Shown here one piece after another: positions 54,745 through 62,760 of a DNA stretch of 64,000 bases. A program made the translations under genes and the position numbers. Where the stretch lies: NCBI RefSeq assembly GCF_033115175.1, contig NC_084835.1, positions 32,259,858-32,323,857 on the forward strand, written 5' to 3'. A model generated the notes under the pieces. The model saw only the letters and a list, made by a program, of their open reading frames with translations, had not been told where the DNA came from and ran no database searches. This stretch comes from Lepus europaeus (taxonomy: Eukaryota > Chordata > Mammalia > Lagomorpha > Leporidae). Position 1 is the stretch's first letter, and each line of letters begins with the position of its first letter.

Positions 54745-57700
54745 GCATTGAAGCTGGAAATCAGCAACTCAGGAATCTCTAGAGTATATGAAAACACATG
54801 GAGACTGAACAATATGCTCCTGAATGAACAGTGGGTCATAGAAGAACTCAAAAGAGGAAGAAAAAAGGTCTGGAAACAAATGAAGACAACAATACAATAT
54901 AAAAAAACTTAAAGGATAGAGCAAAAGCAGTGTCAAGAGAAAAGTTTATAGCAATAGGTGCCTACATCAAGAAACTGGAAAAGCACAAAATAAATGGGCT
55001 ATTACTCCATCTCAAGGGTCTACAAAAACAACAGGAAACCAAACCCAAAAGTAGTAGGAAAAAAGAAATAATTAAAATTAGAGAAGAAATCAACCAAGTT
55101 GAAACCAATAAAATAATACAAAAGATCAGCAAAATAAAGAGCTGGTTCTTTGGAAAAAAAAAAAAAAACAACAAAAACCAAACCAAACCAAAGCAAATTG
55201 ACACACCAGTGGCCCAACTAACCAAATGAAGGACAGGTAAGACCCAAATCAATAACATTAGAGATGAAAAAGGCAATGTAACAACAGACACCACAGAAAT
55301 AAAAAGACTTATCACATATTACTTCAATGAGCTATATGGCAACAAACTGGGAAATCTTGAAGAAATGGATAGACTCCTGGACACATACAACCTACCTACA
55401 TTGAGCCATGAAGACACAGAAAACCTAAATAGACCCAAAGCTAAGACAGAAATTGAATCAGTAATGCAGGCCCTCCCAACAAAGAAAAGCCCAGGACCGG
55501 ATGGATTCATGGCTGAATTCTAGCAGACATGTAAAGAACTAACTCCAATTCTTCTCAAGTTATTCAAAACAATTGAAAGAGAGGGAATCCTCCCACATTC
55601 TTTCTACAAAGCCAGCATCACCTTAATTTCTAAACCTGAAAAAGATGCAACAGAGAAAGAGAGTTACAGACCAATTTCCCTGATGAACATAGATGGGAAA
55701 ATCCTCAACAAAATTCTAGCCAATTGAATCCAACAACACATCAGAAAGCTCATCCACCCAGACCAAGTGGGAATTATGCCTGGTATGCAGGGATGGTTCA
55801 ACATTTGCAAATCAATCAATGTGATGCACCACATTAACCAACTGAAGAAAAAAAAAAACAGATGATTGTCTCAATAGATGCAGAGAAAGCATTTGGTAAA
55901 ACACAACACCCTTTCATGATGAAAACTCTAAACAAATTGGGTATAGAAGGAGCATTCCTCAACACAATCAAGGCAATTTATGACAAACCTACGGCTAGCA
56001 TCCTATTGAATGGGGAAAAGTTAGAAGTATTCCAGCTGAGATCTGGTACCAGACATGGATGCTCACCATCACTATTCAATATATACCTGGAAGTTTTTCA
56101 GAACCATTAGGCAAGAAAAAGAAATCAAAGGGATACAAATTAGGAAGGAGGAAGTCAAACTATTCCTATTTGCAGATGACATGATCCTACATATAGAGGA
56201 TCCAATGATTCCACTGGGAGACTATCAGAACTCATAAAAGAGTTTGGCAAAGTAGCAGGATATAAAGTCAATACACAAAAATCAACAGCCTTTGTAAACA
56301 CAGGCAATGCCTTGGCTAAGAAAGAACATCTAATATCAATCACATTCATAATAGCTACAAAATAAAATCAAATACCTTGGAACAAATCTACCAAGGATGT
56401 CAAATATCTCCATGATAATAATTATAAAACATTAAAGAAAGAAATAGAAGAAGATAAAAAATGGAAAATTCTTCCATATTCATGGATTGGAAGAATCAGT
56501 ATCATCAAAATGTCCATTCTTCCAAAAGCAATTTATAGAGTCAATGCAATTCCAATCAAAATACCAACTATTCTTCTAAGATCTAGAAAAAAATGATGCT
56601 GAAATTCATACGGAGGCACTGGAGACCTCGAATAGCTAAAGCAATCTTATATAACAAAACAAAGCCGGAGGCATCACAATACCAGGTTTCAAGACATACT
56701 ATAAGGAAGTTATAATCAAAACAGCCTGGTACTGGTACAAAAATAGATGACAGACCAAGGGAAAAGAATAGAAACACTAGAAATCAATTCAAACATCTAT
56801 AAACAAGTTATATTTGATCAAGGAGCTAAAACCCACCCCTGGAGAAAGGACAGTCTCTAAAACAAACGGTGCTGGGAAAACATGCAGAAGTATGAAGCAA
56901 GTCCCTCACCTTACACCTTACATAAAAATCCACTCAACATGGATTAAAGACCTAAATATATGACCCAACACCAACAAATTATTAGAGAACATTGGGGAAA
57001 CCCTGCAAGACACTGGCATTGGCAAAGGGTTCTTGGAAAAGACCCCAGAGGCACAGGCAGTCAAAGCCAAAATTAACAAATGGGATTACTTTAAATTGAG
57101 AAGTTTTTGTATGGCAAAAGAAATAGCAAAGTGAAGAGGCAACCAACAGAATGAGAGAAATTTTTTGCAGACTATGCAACTGATAAAGGATTAATAATCA
57201 GAATATACAAAGAGATCAAGAAACTCCATAATAACAGAACAACTCAGTTAAGAGATGGGCCAAGTACTTAAACAGACATTTTTCAAAAGAAGAAATACAA
57301 ATTGCCAACAGACACATGAAATTGTTCAGGATCACTAGCCATCAGGGAAATACAAATCAAAACCACAATGAGGTTTCACCTCACCCCAATTAGAGTGGCT
57401 CTCATTCAGAAATCAACGAACAACAAATGTTGGTGAGGATGTGGGGAAAAAGATACATTGATTTGCTGTTGGTAGGAATACAAACTGGTAAAACCACTAC
57501 TGAAGACAGTTTAGAGATACCTCAGAAATCTGAATACACTCCTATGATATGACCCAGCCATCCCACTCCTGCGAATTTACCCAAGGGAAATGAAATCAGC
57601 AAATAAAAGTGTTACCTGTACTTCCATGTTTATTGCAGCTCAATTCACAATAGCTAAGACATGCAATCAACCTAAATGCCCATCAATGAAGACTGGATAA

Positions 57701-57803
57701 AGAAGTTATGGGATATGAACTCTATGGAATAATACACAGCAGTTAAAAAAATGAAATATGGGTCATTTGCAACAAAATGAATGCATCTAGAAAACATCAT
57801 ACT
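54745..57803 (+). pseudogene. L1-c ORF2 remnant, RT domain
   Basis: Keeps PGPDGF-type wording (55490-55510), [20 protein letters not shown] at 55870 and an F-A-D-D-M catalytic RT box near 56170, but an early stop (55522), frameshifts and shifts around 56100 and 56590 destroy the frame. The C-terminal part around 57240-57790 is also broken. Confidence 0.85.
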
Positions 57804-58060
57804 GGGGCTGGTGCTGTGGCACAATGGGTTAACGCCCTGGCCTAAAGCGCTGGCATCCCATATGGGCGCCAGTCTACTTCCGGCTGCTCTACTTCCAGTC
57901 TAGCTCTCTGCTATGGCCTGGGAAAGCAGTAGAAGACTGCCTAAGAGCTTAGGCCCCTGCACCTGTGTGAGAGACCTGGAAGAAGCTCCTGGCTCCTGGC
58001 TTCGGATTGGCGCAGCCCCTGCCATTGCGGCCAATTGGGGAGTGAACCATCAGATGGAAG

Positions 58061-58098
<38 letters not shown>

Positions 58099-58151
58099 CT
58101 CTTCTCTCTGTGTAACTCTGACTTTGAAATAAATAAATAAATCTTAAAAAA
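57804..58151 (+). repeat. CSINE, sense, with perfect 13-bp TSD in L1-c
   Basis: Head GGGGCTGGTGCTGTGGCAC, (CT)n tract and AAATAAATAAATAAATC tail. AGAAAACATCATA is exact at 57789-57801 and 58152-58164. Confidence 0.95.
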
Positions 58152-58164
58152 AGAAAACATCATA

Positions 58165-59393
58165 TTTAGTAAAATAAGCCAGAACCAAAGGGACAAATAC
58201 CATGTGTTCTTCCTGATCTGTATTAACTATCAGAGTGCCTGAAAAGAAAGCCATAGAAGTGAAATTGATACTATGAGAAGCAATGACTTGAACAGCCCTT
58301 GTCTTGACTGTCAAGTAACAGTTTATTATTTTATTATTTTTTTCTACTTAATACCATTGCTTGAACTCTTTATTTAACATAGAATTATTCACAGGTGTAT
58401 AAATCCAATTGAAAAATAGATCCCATTAAAAATTAAGAGTGAGAATAAGAGAAGTAGTAACTGTACAGCTTGGCACACATTCTCACGGACTTACCCCTGA
58501 GGGTAAAGCTAAAAACTTGCCATGGGACTCCAAATCCTATTAAGCTAGGTGGTACTAATGCCATCTTACATGTTAAAGTGATCATATTAAGTGTGTAATT
58601 GATCATAAAGATAGGATTAAGTGTCAAAGGGGTCACATAAATAAGACCAAATCAATAGAATTAAAAAAGGAGAGAATGTTCCAACATGGGAAGCAGTCCA
58701 CACCACAGGCTCATAGAATGACAAATACCCTAAACAGCACTCTGACCTTAGAATCAGCCCTTAAGGCATTCGGATCTGGCTGAAAAGCCCATGAGAGCAT
58801 TTCAGGCATGGAAAGCCAAGACATTGTGGCAAAATATCATCTTCATGAAGGATCTCTGTGAGTGAGAAAGAAAGGGCCATCAAAGAAATGTACTTTTCTA
58901 TGAAGGGAGGAGAGAACTTCTACTTTGCTTATGGCCTTGTCTAAATACTGATGGAGTTTGTGGATTCAAAAGGCTTCCATAGCCTTGGTAGCTCATATCA
59001 AGAACCTCAGGTGATCACTGACATCCTAAATAAGAGTATCATTTGTTAAATCAACAACAGAATCACTGTGTACTTACTTCCCATGTAGGACCTCTGTCCT
59101 TAATGAGTTGTACTATGAGAACTAACTGTAAAACTTGTTTTCAAACAGTACTTTATACTTTGTGTGTCTGTGTGGATGAAACTGTGGAAATATTTACTTA
59201 GTATAGAGTTGGTCTTCTGTACATAAAGTTAATTAAAAACCAATCTTAATGAAGAATGGGATGGGAAAGGGAGTAGGAGGTGGGATGGGAGTGGGGGTAG
59301 GAGGGTGAGTATGGGGAAAGTAACTGTTATATGAAACTAAACTGTACCTATGAACTTTGTATTCATTAAATAAAACTTTCTAAAAAAATGATG
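58165..59393 (+). repeat. L1-c ORF2 end and 3' UTR
   Basis: Contains ACTATGAGAAGCAATGACTTG, ATGGCCTTGTCTAAATACTG and the G-rich tract near 59256-59320, in the same order as the other two L1 3' ends in the window. Confidence 0.85.
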
Positions 59394-59424
59394 TTGAAAC
59401 TCATATGGAAATACAGGAGACCAT
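59394..59424 (+). repeat. L1 ORF2 sliver between the L1-c tail and the ERV
   Basis: ATGTTGAAACTCATATGG is the ORF2 phrase also present at 56592 in L1-c. The ERV therefore sits in an L1 whose remainder would lie beyond the right edge. Confidence 0.65.
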
Positions 59425-59608
59425 TGAAGGACCCTTATGGGGGAGAGGGACAAGAGGCTAGGCCTGGGCAGATATCAGGGGCTTCTTAAGAGGTTAGATG
59501 TTCCCCAGGGTCCAGCGGGCACGTTCTCTGGGAAGGAAAAGTCTATCCCCTTTAGAGAACCTCTAGGCATGCCCAGAGCAGAGCTGCCACTCCCCTTCGG
59601 AGAGTCTC

Positions 59609-59704
59609 AGTACTCTCCTCAGCATTCTCCTCAGCTGGTTCCCTTAGCACTCTCCTCAGCATTCTCTTCAGCTGGTTTCCTCAGCACTCTCCTCAGCATT
59701 CTCC
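59609..59704 (+). repeat. U3 tandem repeat, 37-bp units
   Basis: Units at 59609-59645, 59646-59682 and a partial one at 59683-59704. Each is built from AGYACTCTCCTCAGCATTCTC followed by YTCAGCTGGTT. U3 repeats of this kind act as enhancers in gammaretroviruses; the function here is inferred. Confidence 0.85.
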
Positions 59705-59731
59705 GGTATGCTAACTGTCCCTCCGAACCGG

Positions 59732-59764
59732 CCAATCCCATATGCTAATTTGTTGACTATATAA
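59732..59764 (+). promoter_or_regulatory. LTR promoter: CCAAT box and TATATAA box
   Basis: CCAAT at 59732-59736 and TATATAA at 59758-59764 predict transcription starting near 59790, which would be the start of R. Confidence 0.85.
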
Positions 59765-59830
59765 CCTGTGTGAAACTGCCGCTCAGGGCTCCTCACCGCC
59801 TTAGGTGGGGGCCCGTTTGCGCAAACGTAC

Positions 59831-59836
59831 AATAAA
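59831..59836 (+). terminator. LTR polyadenylation signal AATAAA
   Basis: AATAAA about 40 bases past the predicted cap site. The R/U5 border would fall near 59850-59860. Confidence 0.8.
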
Positions 59837-59932
59837 TACCTCATGCTTTTTGCATCAACTGGTCTGGAGTCTGGATTTTTGGGCATCCTCTCGAGCAAGT
59901 GGGCATCTCTACAACTGAGAGGTCCAACATTT

Positions 59933-59950
59933 TGGCGCCCAACGTGGGGC
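59933..59950 (+). promoter_or_regulatory. Primer binding site, tRNA-Lys1,2 type
   Basis: TGGCGCCCAACGTGGGGC, 18 bases, complementary to the 3' end of tRNA-Lys1,2 (CCA included), as used by Mason-Pfizer-type betaretroviruses. Typical gammaretroviral sites (Pro, Gly, Gln, Thr) do not fit. Confidence 0.88.
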
Positions 59951-60087
59951 TCGAGGTCGCCCTCAGACCCATTCTCTGCAGGACCAGTTGGAGGTATAAT
60001 TAAGTGTTTTCTGTTTGTTGTTCTTCGTCTTGAGTATTCTGACTGGATTCTGACTGGAGTATTCTGACTGGCCAGTATCTGACCTGA

Positions 60088-60366
60088 CTCTGTGGGACCA
60101 GTGGGGGAGGCAGGCGTGCCCAGCAACCCCTGGTCCGTTCCCTGGAGGACGCTCCGGGTTATGAGGGGAAACCCTCGGTCCGTTCCCCCGGAAGACGCTC
60201 CCGGGGTGGTCTGGAGGTGGGTCGGAGACCAAGTCTCCCTCCTTCCCGGGGAGGGCTGGTCAGGCAGCCGCTCCCAAAACTAGCGCAAGCCATGTGGTTT
60301 GTCTTGCTTATTGTATATGTTTGTGCATTGGCTGTTCTTTTTGTTTGGGCTGAAATCCTTGCACAC
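60088..60366 (+). CDS. In-frame N-terminal extension of gag (glycoGag-like leader)
   Basis: After the in-frame TGA at 60085 the gag frame is open for 93 codons up to the gag ATG at 60367. Non-AUG candidates are CTG at 60130, 60142 and 60211 (the last with G at -3 and +4). An in-frame ATG at 60292 (GCC before it) would add 25 residues. The segment just before Gag, [19 protein letters not shown], is a strong hydrophobic, signal-anchor-like stretch. Murine leukaemia viruses make glycosylated Gag from a CUG-initiated leader with a membrane segment at the same place. Whether this leader is translated is unknown. An out-of-frame upstream ATG at 60161 opens a 40-codon uORF ending before 60292. Confidence 0.6.
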
Positions 60367-61977
60367 ATGGGTCAACAAATAACCACCCCTTTAAGTCTCA
60401 CTCTAGATCACTGGAAGGACGTTCGAGAACGCGCGCGCCACCTCTCAGTGGAGATTAAAAGGAAACAATGGGCAAAATTCTGTTCCTCAGAATGGCCGGC
60501 CTTCGAGGTCGGCTGGCCAAGGAACGGCACTTTTAACCTCGATATTATTTTACAGATTAAGGCGCGGGTCTTTCAGCCAGGATCCAATGGACACCCTGAT
60601 CAGGTGCCCTACATTACTACGTGGGAGGATCTTTCACGTAATCCCCCTCCCTGGATAGAACCCTTCTCCTTCCCGACGGAGCCCATACGGACCCCGTTAC
60701 CCCCTCCTCCTATCCCGGTTGTGCCAACCTCCTCCCTATACCCTCTGAAGGAGATTCGAGATCCAAAACCTGACAAGCCACCGGTTCTTCCGGCTGATCA
60801 GGACTTTCTGCGCTTTGACTCTCCCCCACCCTATCTTCCCGGCCAGCCTGCTCCCCCGCAGGAACTCACACAACAACCAGAGCGGGATGTGCAACCTTCT
60901 GCACCATCCCCTGATTCCACGAGGGCAGGGGAAGAAGTCTCAGCGCCTTCCCCGCCCTCCAGCCGCCTGCGCCTCCGTCGGGGGCAGGCAGGGGGCTCGG
61001 GAAGCGTTTGGACTTCACAGGCTTTTCCTCTTCGCTCGGTGGCTGGCCAGATGCAGTACTGGCCATTTTCTGCTTCCGATCTTTACAATTGGAAAACCCA
61101 TAACCCCTCTTTCTCTCAGGACCCCCAGGCTCTGACTGGGCTGGTCGAGTCAATTTTATTGACTCATCAGCCCACCTGGGATGATTGTCAGCAGCTTCTG
61201 CAGACCCTCCTCACTACTGAGGAAAAGCAGCGTGTCTACCTTGAGGCACGGAAAAACGTCCCTGGAGCAGATGGCCAACCGACTCTACTGCTAAATGAAA
61301 TCGAGGAGGCGTTTCCCTCAACCCGTCCTGATTGGGACTACACCACCGTTGCTGGTAGGGAGCGACTTCGTCTTTATCGCCAGATTCTCCTTGCGGGTCT
61401 CAGAGGGGCTGGAAAGCGCCCCACCAATTTGGCCAAGGTACGTGCAGTAGTACAGGGGGCTGAGGAAACGCCGGCAGGCTTCCTAGAAAGATTAATGGAA
61501 GCCTACCGTATGTATACCCCGTTTGACCCCCTGGCAGAGGACCGGCAGGGAGATGTAATCATGTCCTTTATAGGACAGTCAGCGCCGGACATCCGCAATA
61601 AATTGCAGCGGCTAGAGGGGCTTCAGGGGTATATTATACAAGATTTAATAAAGGAGGCAGAAAAGATTTACAACAAAAGGGAGATCCGAGAGGAGAAGGA
61701 GGAAAGAATCCGCAAGGAGCAGGAGGAAAGGGAAGACAAAAGAGACAAAAGACGTAATCGAGAGCCTAGTAGAATTTTGGCCACCGTAGTGCAGGATACA
61801 GAAAGGAGTAGACCAGGACAGAATAGGGACTTGGGAGACAAACGAAAGCCTCGGGTGGAAAGAGATCAATGTGCCTATTGTAAAGAAAGAGGACACTGGG
61901 TCAAAGACTGCCCGAAGAAAACACAGGGACCAAAGAGGAGACCAGTTCCAATCCTGTCCCTGGAAGAAGACGACTAG
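60367..61977 (+). CDS. gag: Gammaretrovirus-like Gag polyprotein, full length
   Basis: 536 codons ending in TAG, close to the usual gammaretroviral Gag length. Gag assembles the particle at the plasma membrane. Starts MGQQ, a myristoylation signal, then matrix. A proline-rich p12-like region has a PPPY late-domain motif at about residue 153. Capsid begins near [14 protein letters not shown] and carries a major-homology-region-like [18 protein letters not shown] segment. A charged K/E/R helix follows, then one CCHC knuckle (C-x2-C-x3-GH-x4-C, about residues 502-515) in nucleocapsid. There is no stop or frameshift, so the insertion is young or gag has been maintained. An upstream in-frame extension exists; the ATG at 60367 is chosen because it gives the myristoylated form. 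Confidence 0.95.
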   Translation: MGQQITTPLSLTLDHWKDVRERARHLSVEIKRKQWAKFCSSEWPAFEVGWPRNGTFNLDIILQIKARVFQPGSNGHPDQVPYITTWEDLSRNPPPWIEPFSFPTEPIRTPLPPPPIPVVPTSSLYPLKEIRDPKPDKPPVLPADQDFLRFDSPPPYLPGQPAPPQELTQQPERDVQPSAPSPDSTRAGEEVSAPSPPSSRLRLRRGQAGGSGSVWTSQAFPLRSVAGQMQYWPFSASDLYNWKTHNPSFSQDPQALTGLVESILLTHQPTWDDCQQLLQTLLTTEEKQRVYLEARKNVPGADGQPTLLLNEIEEAFPSTRPDWDYTTVAGRERLRLYRQILLAGLRGAGKRPTNLAKVRAVVQGAEETPAGFLERLMEAYRMYTPFDPLAEDRQGDVIMSFIGQSAPDIRNKLQRLEGLQGYIIQDLIKEAEKIYNKREIREEKEERIRKEQEEREDKRDKRRNREPSRILATVVQDTERSRPGQNRDLGDKRKPRVERDQCAYCKERGHWVKDCPKKTQGPKRRPVPILSLEEDD

Positions 61978-62105
61978 GTGAGTCAGGGCCAGGAACCCCC
62001 CCCTGAGCCCAGGATAACCCTTGAAGTGGGGGGCAGACCGGTAACCTTCCTGATTGACACGGGAGCCCAGCACTCGGTACTGACTTCAGAAAAAGGGCCT
62101 TTAAG
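61978..62105 (+). pseudogene. pol: Protease remnant, in frame with gag through amber TAG
   Basis: The codon after the gag TAG continues in the same frame ([12 protein letters not shown]...), as in gammaretroviruses where UAG readthrough makes Gag-Pol. The catalytic D-T-G-A is at 62056-62067, followed by QHSVLT. About 35 residues into the domain the sequence jumps into the start of reverse transcriptase. The flap and the C-terminal half are missing, so no working protease is possible. The jump is near 62095-62106. Confidence 0.85.
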
Positions 62106-62719
62106 CTCCAAGATTTTCCTCAGGCCTGGGCAGAGACTGCGGGAATAGGGCTGGCCGTCAACCGGCCTCCCTTGATCTGAAGCCCACGGCCATTCCCGTG
62201 TCAGTTCGTCAATATCCGATGGGCAAGGAAGCTAAGGAAGGTATCCGGCCACATATCCATAGACTGTTACACCTAGGCATTTTAAAACCTTGTCGTTCAC
62301 CTTGGAGCGCCCCCCTACTACCAGTAGAGAGGCCTGGTACGGGTGACTGCCGCCCGGTACAGGACTTGCGGGAGGTTAACGGGAGAGCGGAGGATATGCA
62401 TCCCACGGTGCCCAACCCCTACAATCTGCTAAGTACCTTGCCTCCGACCCACGTATGGTGCACTGTGTTGGATCTAAAAGGTGCATTCTTTTGTTTAAGA
62501 CTGAGCCCTCAGAGCCAATCCATCTTTGCTTTTGAGTGGAAAGACCCAGAGACCGGGTTTTCAGGACAACTCACCTGGACAAGGTTGCCCCAAGGATTTA
62601 AAAACTTGCCTACCTTGTTTGACGAAGCTCTGCACCTCGATTTGGCCGACTTCCGAGTCAACCATCCGGACCTGGTCCTCCTGCAATATGTGGACGACCT
62701 CCTCCTTGCCGCTGAAACT
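62106..62719 (+). pseudogene. pol: Reverse transcriptase fragment (fingers/palm), truncated
   Basis: The RT N-terminus is recognisable from FPQAWAET (about 62112) in one frame. A frameshift near 62175 moves it to the frame open from 62198, which carries KPHIHRLL-type wording, [39 protein letters not shown] (the first catalytic Asp region), [16 protein letters not shown] and [10 protein letters not shown] (catalytic Y-V-D-D at about 62687). The usual D-A-F-F reads G-A-F-F: the residue after LDLK is Gly instead of Asp. The thumb, connection and most of RNase H are deleted. The fragment is inactive by truncation, and its frame ends at 62797. Confidence 0.88.
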
Positions 62720-62756
62720 GAGCAGAGCTGCCACTCTCCTCAGCATTCTCCTCAGC
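62720..62756 (+). repeat. U3-derived patch at the pol deletion junction
   Basis: GAGCAGAGCTGCCACTC (62720-62736) equals LTR 59576-59592. The overlapping 24 bases at 62733-62756 are identical to LTR 59612-59635. The two LTR pieces are joined here without the 23 bases that separate them in the LTR. The patch sits exactly between the RT palm and the RNase H end. Confidence 0.75.
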
Positions 62757-62760
62757 AATT

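Larger units (their letters stand above)
54745..59393 (+). mobile_element. 5'-truncated L1 (L1-c): ORF2, 3' UTR, A-tail
   Basis: Re-enters ORF2 at GAAGCTGGAAATCAGC, the same point as 50885 in L1-a, and runs collinearly to an L1 3' UTR ending ATTCATTAAATAAAAC at about 59380. ORF2 is broken by many stops, and a CSINE sits at 57804. Confidence 0.75.
59425..59929 (+). repeat. ERV 5' LTR (about 505 bp)
   Basis: Provisional TG...CA boundaries: TGAAGGACCC at 59425 after the L1 sliver, and CCAACA at 59929, three bases before the primer binding site. It holds the CCAAT box, TATA box and AATAAA in the right order. The left edge cannot be confirmed without the 3' LTR. Confidence 0.82.

Noticed and set aside
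59933..59950. tRNA gene
   Set aside because: Only the 18-base primer site is present. The tRNA-like heads of CSINEs elsewhere also do not fold as full tRNAs by eye and belong to the SINEs.
60217..60366. GTG at 60217 as the start of gag
   Set aside because: It only marks a possible start within a longer open leader. CTG codons in better context and the ATG at 60292 are stronger candidates, and the myristoylated start at 60367 is canonical.
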